Positions 21,839 to 32,929 of a stretch of 64,000 nucleotides of DNA are shown here, piece by piece. Location of the stretch: assembly GCA_039881145.1 (NCBI GenBank), contig JAYKKI010000038.1, forward strand, positions 6,622,501 to 6,686,500, in the 5' to 3' direction. Origin of the DNA: Druceiella hillmani. Its lineage: Eukaryota; Arthropoda; Insecta; Lepidoptera; Hepialidae. Position numbers and translations under genes: made by a program. The notes beneath the pieces are model-generated. The model was given only the letters and a program-made list of their open reading frames with translations. It made no database searches and was not told the origin of the DNA. How positions within the stretch are numbered: position 1 is the stretch's first letter; each line of letters opens with the position of its first letter.

Positions 21839-24322
21839 GGGTGCCTTAGGATTGCGCGAGAGGTAAGACTGCGCAACGCTAATATGTCAACACATAAACT
21901 ACATGTGTGGCTAACTTTATTCGTATTTTGATGCATACACGTGAAAGGTTTTGCTGCGAAAAAAAAATTAAACAGGTAGGTAAACGGATTTGCTAGGAAA
22001 GTTTCAAGTTAATTATTATAATTTATATTAATTTGAAACTGTGGTCATGTATGATTGCCACACTTTAATAAATCTAGTTATCGTTTTTTATTATAAAATT
22101 CTACCTACAATGCGGACCGGTTGCATATTTTACGCATATACTCAAAAGATGGCGTTATGATTCATGTAGTAGCGTATTGAACAATTTCCTAAGACTGCGC
22201 AGAGTTAGAGTCGGCGAAACTGCGCGCGCAAACTTACCTTCCCATAATTTTAACTTAGTTTTTCTTTATTTTTATTTAATATTACAATGAATTTTTATTA
22301 ATTACAGGATGCCTAATCAAAGAAAAAGATCTACAGAGAATGTTTATGTCCTCAACCTGTACTAAATGAAGGCTGAAGACGTATACAAAATATACGATGT
22401 AAAATTTTCCCCGTAAATAGAAGGAGAGTTTTGTTGATAGTTATAACAATTAAACAATATGTTTTAAGGTAGGACTACTAAAGATACATGTACATTAATT
22501 CACGAGTTTGCTGTAAAAAAATAATATACAACAATTAAAACATAATTGCTGGCAAAATAGAAATGGTTCATGAGTTTTTCAGTAGGCATCCAGATCTTTC
22601 ACTGAGTTACTACTTCTACAAGTATTGCCAGAGCAGTGGGCTTCAACAAACCCCAATCTACAAAAACCTTGCAAAATAGATGGGCAAATCAAATTTTCTC
22701 CAACTTCTATTTATAACATGGACGAAACCGAATTATCTACTGTCAACAATCCTCCAAGAGTTATAACAAAAAAAAAGGAAAGTGCGCCGTTAACAAGATA
22801 TCGAGTGCTGAATGGGGAATCAACATTACAGTGGCAAATGCAATGTTTCCAACTGGCTCCTTTATCCCTTTAACTTTCATATTTGGTTGCAAAAGAAAGA
22901 ATTGCTTAATGTTGCTCCACCGACGTCTATTAGAATGGTGTCTGATTCCAGCTTTATAAATGGTGAACTATTTATAAACTCACTTCAAAGATTATATAAG
23001 ACCAATAAAATTACACCCAATCCTCCTATTTCTTGATAATCGAGTCTCACATTGCACAATTGGAGCTGTGGAATTTCATCGCGCTAATAATGTAATAGAC
23101 CTTACATTACCGTCACAAGCCACAAGATGCATCCTTTAAACGAAAGCTTCCATAGTATATTGAAAATATATTTTGCGAGTGAATGCAAGAAGTAGATGAG
23201 GAACCATTCTGGAAGAACTATAACTGTTTTCCAAATTCTCTTCTTTGTTCACTCCAGCATGCTCTGAAACAGCGACAATTGGATGCGCCGCTGAATGTTT
23301 CAAGATATCAGGGATATATCCCTACAATCCAGACAACTTCATAGTGGCTGACTTCTTGCAAAGCGTTTTTACTAAAAGAGAAAGGAATAATAACCTGCCT
23401 AGTAGCTCGGTTCATTATCTGCAGGCGGAACAGAACCAAGCATGGAAACTGAACAATCAAATCAGCCGGAAATTGGTCGACTTTGCGGAGATGATTTTTA
23501 CAGAATGAGGTTGAACTGACAGAAACTCAAAATTCCAATGAAAGAGGAACTGAGAAACTTTCTGTATCTATACATCATATCTGCAAAAAAGTGTTATAAA
23601 ATGACTCGCTTCTCTACTGACAATATTAGTAAGCCTAATGTGATCCCGGTAGTGGATGACGGGACTTTCAAGTCCTTGGTATTGTGTTATCCAGTAGTGA
23701 CAAACAACCAGCTTTAAATACAAACATTTCTCCGACACCAAAATCGGATGTTGGACAAACAGCAAATAAGAGGAAACATAAGGAATCTAAAATATTTAGT
23801 ACATGTTACATCTTGAGCACAATTGGAGCTTTCGCTTGAGCAAGAGAATACAGAAAAAAATTCTAAACAGAAGAGTGAAGAAAGTATGCAAAAAAAAACA
23901 GCCTCGAAAGAAGCAATGGATATATGGTGATCGTAAAAAGTGTATAAAGAACCGATCAGACCGACCGTTCTGTATGTTCATAACGATGGCATAAAAATTG
24001 CACAGTGTACATTTTATTTGGCAGTTTAAATGTGATTCGTGTATCCAAATTAAGGTATTTTTGTATAATGTTCCCCATGCGTAATTTTAGCGATCTTAGT
24101 GCGTAATGTGGGTATCGTCCAGAGTCTTAAGACTGCGCATTTAATATTTTTTTTATATATATTGTTCAATTATTCCAAAAATGTAACCAAATATTTGATT
24201 AAGTCTTTTGTTAACATGGTATATTGATGTATGTTGAAAAATAAATAAAGATGATTATGCTAACTTATTTTATTCTTAACTTATAGCAAGTCAAATGTTA
24301 AGTGCGCAATCTTAAGGCACCC
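21839..24322 (+). mobile_element. Pogo/Tigger-like DNA transposon, full length, inactive
   Basis: Terminal inverted repeats GGGTGCCTTAGGATTGCGC (from 21839) and GCGCAATCTTAAGGCACCC (to 24322) match with one mismatch over 19 bases. Each is flanked by TA, the target duplication used by the Tc1/mariner/pogo superfamily. The 2.48-kb interior has a broken transposase at about 22308-23510. The word TAAGACTGCGCA, which resembles the inner part of the terminal repeats, recurs at 21864, 22190 and 24128, all in the same orientation. Gene order and ends are intact, so both ends can be placed exactly. Confidence 0.85.
22308..23510 (+). pseudogene. Pogo/jerky-like DDE transposase, broken
   Basis: Blocks on the plus strand in changing frames: HPDLSL, then ATSIARAVGFNKPQ-like text at about 22590-22660, then IYNMDETELSTVNNPPRVITKK at 22707-22777. 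The latter holds the first catalytic D in MDET, with the typical GLSTV.NP..V.A.K continuation. PILLFLDNRVSHCTIGAVEFHRANNVIDLTLP lies at about 23020-23110, with the second catalytic D in LDN.SH. MHPLNESFHSILKIYF, the usual PLD..VF.PFK segment, follows at about 23130. A C-terminal piece at 23245-23508 includes CAAECFKISGIYPYNPDNF, matching the FR.TGI.PF....F end. The reading frame is interrupted several times. Confidence 0.8.
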
Positions 24323-24730
24323 TACTCTACCTACTTACTTGCACTGCACACAATATAGCACTCTTTGAACTTTGAGTTCGTTTTGAAGTTAATTTATCAA
24401 TGTACCTGAAATGGAATATATAATGAAATTCTTAATACAGTAGCAACATATATTTAATGTGGATTCCTTGGAACTGAATAAATTACTTTTTATGCAATTC
24501 TAGAGTAAGGTTCTAAGCAATAAACTCGCTTGTTTCCATTACCCTGCGATTAATTATTTTTCAAATGTATACTACTTCATTTGTAGTAGCTATTCTATTC
24601 ATGCTGAATAGTTTCACATCGTTCATTAGCCATAAAGTTCAACTTGCCAATTCACTAAAAGATGTAAATATACAACACACAGCTATATGTTGTCATCTTT
24701 TCTCATACTATCCAACTGGATGATTTGAAA
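24323..24730. other. AT-rich stretch, nothing recognised
   Basis: No gene or repeat identified. Confidence 0.3.
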
Positions 24731-24975
24731 GGATGAAGCATAGTGTTCCAGTATCAGTAGTGGATACAGAAAGTGCTTTCTACAGGCAGCGGCTACACTG
24801 CGCCGGTAATCCACGAAATCCAAGTTTGACCAATCAACAGATTAATGAAATCGATTTTGCCGGAGTTAAGCGGTCAGCCAGCACAAATTGCATATTGAAT
24901 AATTTAATGAGTTTCCGTTAATCTCCGCGCAGATCGACGCTGACGCCGGCCACCATCCATGTTCACATTCATTTG
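24731..24975. promoter_or_regulatory. Complex noncoding block, possible enhancer
   Basis: About 240 bases of balanced sequence between two transposon relics, with homeodomain-type words (CAGATTAATGAAATCGATTT at about 24838) and CpG-rich ends. The 62-codon plus-strand frame shows no motif. It may be conserved host sequence; this is inference only. Confidence 0.25.
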
Positions 24976-25429
24976 TCATCGTTTAATATTAATAATAATA
25001 ATACGTGTTTATTTATTAATAACCCTGCATTCAATCACGCTATTGTCGTATTGGCGTTTTATATCTGTCGTTTTCTAGAAATTATTTTTGATTAAGATAT
25101 TCTAATCAACTGCAATTGTTACTGTCATTGAGCTTATTCTTTATTAATGAAATAAAGCGCCTGTGGAATATTTTTTAGAATATCTTAATATTCGTTAGAT
25201 ATATCGATAATAAAACAAGAACAATATTAAGGTGTGATATTACCATTACAATCAACTAGACTTTTTTTAGGTTCCAATAACATCGGTTTCTTGACACTCC
25301 AAAGACTACTAATATTATATCAAAGACATTTTCTACAAGTCTTCTGTCTCTGAAAAATCTGCAGTTAAGTATAGAGAATATTATACTGTGGACCCTTAAG
25401 CGTAATATTTATAACAGGCATTCCTATCA

Positions 25430-26000
25430 TGTATATTTTCTGACTGAGTAAATGCTTTGTCACCCACAAGAAAATATGGAATGTTTCCAATCCGCCTCTG
25501 TAACAGTTCCGGTTCCGGAATATTCAATGTTTTATCTTCTATTCGCTTATGTTATGCAGAGTTTTTGAAGACTCTTCCATCTTGGGAATAGCAAATAATA
25601 CAATACTGAAGAAATGTTTGTAGTTATAATAATCTTTTCCACAGTTCATAGGCGATTGCGACGCTATGTGTTTTCTATCGAAAACGCCAACGTAATAGGG
25701 AAAAGCCCCACAAAGAGCCATATCGCACCACTAAATTTAGCCATTCGTTTTGTGTGCTTGACCTGTAACAGATGAGTAATGTATTAGTTTTTTTCCAGCT
25801 ACAGACCGATAGTACTAATATGCTCTGCTCACAGCAGAGCCTAATGGTGTTCACAGCAGAGCCATGTGAAGCAAAATACGAAGCGATCATTTGGCTAGAT
25901 GCAGTCACTTCCGCCAAGTAATAACCACTGAGCGAGAGAAGAAAACAAGTAAATCCGGACGACATCGGCATTCGACGTTTTAAAATAGAGCGTAGAAAGC
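25430..26000 (-). mobile_element. PIF/Harbinger-type transposase relic
   Basis: On the minus strand, 25721-25539 reads CGAFPYYVGVFDRKHIASQSPMNCGKDYYNYKHFFSIVLFAI. This matches the DDE_4 core of HARBI1-like transposases (normally FP...GAIDG.HI....P...G..Y.N.KG..S..LQA), with the first catalytic D in FDRKH. Further on, at about 25505-25430, it reads RRIGNIPYFLVGDKAFTQSEN, which matches the second catalytic D in VGDEAFPL. The C-terminal third is not recognisable and no terminal repeats were found. HARBI1 is also a host gene family, but the decayed frame argues for a transposon relic. Confidence 0.75.
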
Positions 26001-26220
26001 ATTAAGGACTGTCAGCAAAAACTAAGGATTAGTGCGATTCCTTCCGTTCCTTTATTGTTCATAAATTAATTATGTATAGGCGACAAACCAGTATAAATGT
26101 ATACCAATATATGGTGTACATGGTGGAACCACAACTATGGTTATCCATTGTCCCACTACCAAGGCCTTCTCCGGAAAATTCCTATAGCCGCCATCTCAAT
26201 CTCCACCATCTGCAATGCCG

Positions 26221-26361
26221 CCCTACAACCGCAATCACCATATAGTCAAGAATTGTTTGAAAAATATGGCAATTTAATTGATTAAAATTGTATAATTTAA
26301 TCAATTAAATTGCCATATTTTTCAAAAAATTCTTGACTATATGGTGATTGCGGTTGTGGGG
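26221..26361. repeat. Near-perfect hairpin, 68-bp arms
   Basis: The left arm 26221-26288 (CCCTACAACCGCAATCACCA and onwards) and right arm 26294-26361 (ending TGGTGATTGCGGTTGTGGGG) are inverted copies with about two or three mismatches. The loop is only about five bases. Possible origins are the core of a palindromic transposon (MITE), a fold-back duplication, or the source of a hairpin RNA. The plus-strand frame 26097-26285 runs into the left arm but is not protein-like. Confidence 0.9.
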
Positions 26362-27242
26362 TTATAATTGTATAATAAATTCTATAAAAATAATTTTCTT
26401 ACCTTAATGTAATCTTTCAAGACTTGAACAATTGGTAGACTAACTTCTTTTACTATAAATTTTATTCGTTATCTGGAAATTTTAAAGACACTGCAAGCTA
26501 GTAAAGGAATCAACAGAAGCATAAAAACCCAATGTAATGATATCCTTTCCGTGAGTGTTATAGCTTTTCTCCACTGAATATCATTTTTCCACATCGATGA
26601 CCCGACTAAGGTAATTAAAGAAGTTCTCACAAAGTTTCTGTTTTGATCAGTGAACTCTACATTTTTTTACCAAAACCATCAAACTCAAACCAGCACTTTG
26701 GTGATTATTTTATTCGGTCTTTAGGTCTTTTTCTTTTCTTCAAATATCTATATCTTATGAGAACGAATGCTGCACACATAACTTCTAGGTCCGCCATTTG
26801 AACAATGAATGGAGCGCAGGCGAGCGGAGCGTTCGGAAGAAATATTTATTTGCCGTGAACGTTTGCTCGATACCCATAAATGCTCGATTCGAGCATTCGC
26901 TTCAGGTAAATACTCATGTCTGTAATTAGCTTAACTTTACACTGCTCGGACCTCGACCTCGCTGGATGAACTCTTTGTGTGACATCTTGCCGCAGCCGTA
27001 AGACACCTAATATCATTACAACGATTGAAAATATTATAAATATGAAATTATCATCAGGAGTCACTATGTTCAATAACATTCAATCTATGCACTACAATAT
27101 CTTACAAATATGCATATAATCGATAAATTGCCTAACACAAGTACAATATGTAACAAATTGCAGATGCAGAAGTTGTATCAAGAATATAATACGAGTTATT
27201 TCCAGAACTGAGTCGATAACTCTCGAATTAATATTTTCTAAA
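26362..27242. other. No gene recognised; CpG-containing patch near 26.8-27.0 kb
   Basis: 26800-26900 contains a perfect TGCTCGATTCGAGCA palindrome (about 26881) and repeated GAGCG words, and is more complex than its surroundings. I do not recognise an element or gene. Confidence 0.3.
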
Positions 27243-27374
27243 TGATAACTATAAAATCCAATTGAAATATATTGAAGGCAAAGGTCTTCGATCAAACGAC
27301 CGAATTAAATTTGAATTTTTCGAAAAAATGACACAATTTTTTTTAAATATTTCAATTGGATTTTATAGTTATCA
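27243..27374. repeat. Perfect 28-bp inverted repeat with 76-base loop
   Basis: TGATAACTATAAAATCCAAT and its following eight bases at 27243-27270 are exactly complemented at 27347-27374. This looks like a short MITE remnant or fold-back. No coding capacity. Confidence 0.85.
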
Positions 27375-29360
27375 CTCGTATCTATCCGCTCTGATCGTAT
27401 AAAATTGACCTAGGGCAATTAGATAATTTTAGATATCTAAACAATTTTAGAATAAAATAAAAACCAAAACCGAAATCAAGATGATGCCGTAAACTAATTA
27501 ACTATACGTTATTAACAAATGTCACGATGCGTAAAACTGGAAATACAATTGGACGGATGCTGCTTCGGACCATCGAAAAATTTTTATGCAAAGAAGTTGA
27601 AATCGCTACTTTCAATTATTAATATACGAAACTTAAATACGTACGAAAGTTAAATAATTAAAGAATTACTGAATTATAAAATGAATTCGTTATTTAATGA
27701 TTTTCCGTTATACACACTAACGCCCACGTTCTTTTAAGTGCCCTCTTGATTGGTCGATTATATTTTTAACATATAAAAAACATACATACAAAATAACACT
27801 TCGGTATTGTCAAATAGACATAAAAATTATTTTTAAGTGATAAAATAAGATAGCATTGGGCAAGCGAGGCACGCGTCAAGGGTGATCTCATGCATCAAGT
27901 ATTTTCCATGCGGCATGGCACTCGCGCTTTACTTAAATATAATATAGAGCAATTTAAGTTTTCAAATAACAGTCAATGAACCAATATTTCTCATTTCAGA
28001 TACGACAAAGACTTGTAGCTCTTTTTATTCGATCTTATAATAAACATAAATTTGTATCTTATTGCAAATCCTATCACCGCTTTCATAATTATTTAATTTA
28101 GCAATAAACATTTTAATTTCTATTTTGAATCAAAAATTTATAATTGAAAATGATTTAAAAATCAGTACAAATACTAAAAATGTAATTAATGAAGGAAATT
28201 TATCCAGTTTTAAATCTTTGTAATTACTTTGTGAGAACCGCATTTTTTTATTTTCAGTTCATACGCTTTTTTAAAAACGCATATAATTATTTAGTTGGTA
28301 ATATGTCAATAACGATGATAAAATATCAGTTACTTCGAAAATATTTGCAGACAATCTGTTATATATATATATATATATTTATACTTACATATTGGCATGC
28401 AGTGTGATATGATTGCCTCTTGTTAGATAATCATTTACAAAGTAAATTAAGAACGAGTTTGGACTATGTTCTCACAGAATCATCTTTTAATAACATACAA
28501 ATAACAGGTTTGGGTGAATATTTCAAAAATTGTTTCCTAAAAAAGGCTTATGTACACGCGTGTATTATATACTTACAAAACCATGCTGGCAAACGGCCCG
28601 TTTGAGTGGATTTTTAAATTCAATGTACTTTTATATCTGCTTCATGTTTAAAGAATGAAACCTCCTCTTTGTTATGAGATAAATTTCATATGAATTAATT
28701 GTAGAACATAATCAGGAAGTCTACTTTTAATTTCTACGACATTGGACGACAGCGTGACCTCGCTTAGGTATCCCTCCGCTTTGTGTACTGCAAGATATAA
28801 CATAAACGATTTAAATAATAAAAATAAGAACTACGAGGATGCCCCCCCCCCCTCCAGATTTCAATAAACAATATGAATTTTTATTATTAACTGGTATATT
28901 TAGTTAGTCTTCATTCTCAATGTAACACTTATAAATAAATAGAAAAATTAATATTTAACATTACAAATATAGACTTACATAACAAATACTTTTAACATTC
29001 TGCTGTATTATAATCATATTTGAAACTGATATTTACAATATACTCAATGTAAATAACGTCTGTCCTTCTTCAGGAATTTATTCATAAGCTGCTTTAATAT
29101 TGCAGATCTTCCCGTAGTACGGCTTCTTCGTTTGTTTGGCGGGCGTCGCGTTCCGATGTCCATCGAAAATATAATACTTGCAAATTAATGAAAAAAAATT
29201 CGACTTTATACAATCGTTTGCATATATTTCTTAATGTAAGTTGATTTCTTTGACAACGACACTCAAATAAAACAAATGTTGAGGACATATGTAAAACATA
29301 AGAAAACAGGTCTAAAGTACCGAAATGTTCGTACATTCAACAATAAGATCGACATATTAT
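27375..29360. other. AT-rich stretch, no gene recognised
   Basis: Includes small complex patches at about 27840-27930 and 28735-28790, a 10-base poly-C run at about 28843 that is striking in this AT-rich context, and a short TA run at about 28360. None of the short open frames carries a known motif. Confidence 0.3.
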
Positions 29361-29364
29361 AATA

Positions 29365-29640
29365 TTCAGCAATAAAACCTACCGCGTCGTGTCATCCCGC
29401 CTTACAGCGGGTGCGCTAATACATAGTCCAGACTTTAAATTGATTACGCTTGGAACAACACCTCAGCCGGTGAATTAACTACGATCTTGCAGCTCCTCTG
29501 TAGTTATTGTATTACTTTAGCAGCCGCCAAATTAAATGGTTATCAATTCTTTGACTTGCTACATAAAACGCACTTACCTTTATTCAGCACCTCAATCAAT
29601 ATTTTGTTTGACTTACGGTGAAATGACACAGATATCAAAA
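29365..29640. promoter_or_regulatory. Complex noncoding block, possible enhancer
   Basis: Balanced sequence with CpGs and several homeodomain-type cores (TTGATTACG at about 29438, AATTAAATGG at about 29531, TCAATCAAT at about 29592). No coding signature. Regulatory role is inferred only from complexity and locus type. Confidence 0.2.
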
Positions 29641-30029
29641 AGCTCTATTGTAATTTTATTTTGATATAAAATGAATCAGTATGATAAAAATATTATTCAA
29701 TCGAACTGTATATTCCTACTGATCAGCTCTGCACTTCCTTCTGCGGTAAACCTCCTGAAGTAGCAGCATTTAATAGTCATTTATATTCATCATAAAACAT
29801 CAAGACAATGTCGCTAGTGTCGTTTTCTAAAAAACGACAGATTTAAATTGTATAATGAACACTCCGATCGTAACCAAATTTGACAGAAAACTTGACAAAT
29901 ATTTCTTTGATTAAATTTAATTGAAATATTTCTATGAGGCGCCGCATTTTCTTCATTCACTGCTCGAAGACAATCTCCCCAGCCATTTGAAGACGATATA
30001 AAGTGTTAAGCAACTATATCTAAGTTTAC

Positions 30030-30235
30030 ATTTATAGAAGGGTACACACTTTCGACTGTACCCTTCTATATGTGTGAAATTTCGAGTTAATACCATCAAC
30101 GGACCGGGAAAAAGGTTTGCCGGGTTCGATCCCTCTATATTTCGTACCGCGTCTTATTAGTTATAAGATGGCCAATACTTACCGGCAGTTCCGGAGGCGT
30201 GAGCTTATACAGACTAATTGTCGAACTTGGTACTG
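30030..30235 (+). mobile_element. Possible SINE-like sequence with B-box word and hairpin
   Basis: A short hairpin (TATAGAAGGGTACA complemented by TGTACCCTTCTATA, about 30034-30073) is followed by GGGTTCGATCCC at about 30122. That is a perfect polymerase III B-box-like word embedded in CpG-rich text. The flanking bases do not fold into a tRNA T-arm, so a tRNA gene is unlikely. An A box is not convincing. It may be a SINE fragment. Confidence 0.3.
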
Positions 30236-30822
30236 GCACACAAATTGTTTCTTACATTTAAGTAATTTCATTAAATCATTTTAAAAGTTTTAGTGTTTTA
30301 AAAATCATACAGGTGGCACAAGATTTAAAAAATACATAGAAGTCGAGAATATCGATGTGATTGAAAAAAATAATATCAGTGCGCAAATGACGCACATTAT
30401 TGATTAATAAATACGTATACACATCCCACTTTACATATATCGAAATTAATCAAAGCCATAAATGTAACAGGTATTTGCTAGCTGTATTATTTACTTTTGT
30501 TAATATTTTCATCGATACATGAAATATGTTTACATTTCAGTGTCAATATAACCATACAATTAAAATCTGTTTTATTCTGAAAATTTGCATATGTGCTCTA
30601 CAATTGTTGACGTCGTAATTCTAGTCCCACACTAGAATCCTGGCTTATCATTAAATAAATCGACGACTAATAAGAGTAATTATTAACTTAATGATTTCTA
30701 TAATGAATTTAGTCTTGCAATCGTAAATAATCAGGTATAATCTAAATATGTTTACATTATTTCTAGTGGCCTAGTGCTGTGACTTACTGATGCTAATATT
30801 AATAATACACATATAATATATA

Positions 30823-30889
<67 letters not shown>

Positions 30890-31500
30890 AAGATGAACGT
30901 TTATATTAACATACCATTACTGTCTACGTGATGCTATACTCTAATTTATTTCAAGTAATTGTCTTATCATTTATTTATAATTGCTTAAAGAGTATCCAGT
31001 AAAGGCAACTTGTGTAGTTAAAAGTTATTAAACACAATATAAGTTGATAGTCGTTTTGTTAGTATTTTATTTATGCAACGACAAAAAAATTCATTCCCCC
31101 TGAATATGCACCATTCATTTTTTAACCGTAGTTCACCCGTAGTTAACAAACAAATCAAGGTAAAATAGTATCACGACTGATCAAATGTTACAGTGCAGCT
31201 TCTTGTTAACAGTCCATTGTCATGTTACAGATATTCATATTGCTATTTTATTTGGTTACACCTCACCATTTCCGAGCTTTGGTTGGTCTTTCATTATCAG
31301 TTAATCTGTGAGCTCACGCTCTTATAATTTTGATCTACTTAACACAAAGAGTGAGAAAAATTAAGAGAGAAGTTTGTAAATTGTAACTTTTTCAAAAAGG
31401 TTATCAAGTGTTTAGTTCTACATATAAACAGAAAGGCCTCAATAGGCGAGTCCGCCTGTACTAAGTATATTGTGTGAATATTTTTCCATTAAACTTTTAC
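30236..31500. other. AT-rich stretch with a (TA)n array
   Basis: TA microsatellite at about 30811-30886, interrupted once by TGTG. An exact octamer word occurs at 30583-30590. No gene recognised. Confidence 0.35.
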
Positions 31501-31509
31501 TTAAACAAC

Positions 31510-32090
31510 CAGTAAAGCACAAGTGGAACTCGCACTATGAGGATTCCGTATACATTCAGGTATTTATAAATATTTAATGGCATATTATAACTTGAACTAT
31601 TTGTAAAATATTTATTGACGGTAAATAAACTATGTTATAAAATTTTTATTTTTTGAACGAAAATATATTGCCTCTACATCTATCGTAGGCGCATATTAAA
31701 AAAATATTTTTATGTGAGTATGTCACATAAAAATATTTTTCTACAAATTAAATTTGTTTCCTTCACTTCTACTATGAGACCTTACTTCTTACCAAAGTTC
31801 ACGATTCTAAGTCAACGGGAAGTACCCTACAGGTTTGGATTTATTTTCGAGTGTCAAGAAATGCGACATAAATTATTGTATTTTTAGGATTTTTGATTGC
31901 TTTGACTTGGATTCCTAATTACAGCTTCAAGGGACCGTAGACCTAAGTATTTGAAATTAATTTCAACTCGATGCCTCTACGCATTCCTGAGAAAAAGGGT
32001 TTCGATAGACAGATAGACAGACAAACGGACGGACTATGAAGTGATCATTTAAAGATTTCTTTTTCCTTTTGAGGTACGCAACCCTAAAAA
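31510..32090 (+). repeat. Common lepidopteran interspersed repeat, near complete
   Basis: The head at about 31522 has AACTCGCACTATGAGGATTC and CGTATACA. The tail at about 31990-32090 has GATAGACAGATAGACAGACA, then CTTTTGAGGTACGCAACCCT before an A run. This combination is a hallmark of a very abundant moth/butterfly repeat (normally GGTACGGAACCCTAAAAA). No open frame. An internal hairpin lies at 31700-31740. A copy in reverse orientation lies at about 55.1-55.4 kb, and a head-only copy at about 2.7 kb. Confidence 0.7.
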
Positions 32091-32674
32091 ATATTGTAAT
32101 TTTTTTAATCTAACCTGAAATAGGAAAAATGAAAACAAATTATATTTACTCACTTAAACACATCAACGGTTAAATAAAAATAAAAATTTAAAAGGCAAGT
32201 GACTAAGGAATCATTTCAATATAAAACTGGCTGTAACATTGCTATCGATAGGTATCTATTATCAAGTTTAATCAATTTTGCGATTAAGACCTACAAACCT
32301 TACAAAAACTTTTCTCTAAAATAAACCTTATCTATATGTTGTCTATTAATACGATAAATTGCATATTTTTCAAAGACTTTGTTTAATAATACTCAAAAAT
32401 GTTTGTCGTAAACATAAATTATTCTTTAGGCGAACGTATTTGTTTACCTTTAAGTCATTATTAATAATATATCACCACCGTGAAAAATGCAAATACCGTG
32501 TTAAGTTTATGTAGATATCAAAAGTTACAACAGTTGGAAACTGACTGCCTAATCCGAACTGGTTGGATAATTATACTTGAAATATAAATCTATTACCTAA
32601 ATAAACCAATCGATTTGTAAAACACAAAGTATATATAAAAATTCTATCGGCTTGCCAATTTTCATAAGTGCAAT

Positions 32675-32928
32675 AGTTCACGTCTATTGAATATATTTGG
32701 CGTTAATTTTGTAGAAATGCATTACTCACAATTAAATGAAACTACGCTATGTAGTATTATTTCTACTTCCATTATGTTCTTTACCACGACCTAGGTTTCG
32801 TTGTATTACAACATATGCCCACCTGAAGATGTTGTAATACAACGAAACCTAGGTCGTGGTAAAGAACATAATGAAAGTAGAAATAATACTACATCACGTA
32901 GTTTCATTTAATTGTGAGTTCACGTCTA
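32675..32928 (+). mobile_element. Palindromic short element, copy 2, flanked by 12-bp direct repeats
   Basis: The element proper (about 32687-32916) starts TTGAATATATTTGGCGTTAA, then a palindrome with arms AATGAAACTACGCTATGTAG and CTACATCACGTAGTTTCATT. The inner part of the hairpin is shorter than in copy 1. The repeat AGTTCACGTCTA flanks it at 32675-32686 and 32917-32928. No poly-A, no coding capacity. Confidence 0.85.
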
Positions 32929-32929
32929 C

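Noticed and set aside
25795..25865. Repeated CACAGCAGAGCC words as a regulatory array
   Set aside because: Only two short copies, inside the Harbinger relic; likely a small local duplication.
26097..26285. 62-codon plus-strand frame running into the hairpin
   Set aside because: It ends inside the palindromic arm and has no motif.
28835..28856. Poly-C run as a functional site
   Set aside because: Unusual in this AT-rich DNA but only a homopolymer; could be slippage or a sequencing artefact.
30115..30140. Possible tRNA gene from GGGTTCGATCCC
   Set aside because: Flanking bases do not pair as a T-stem and no anticodon arm was found.
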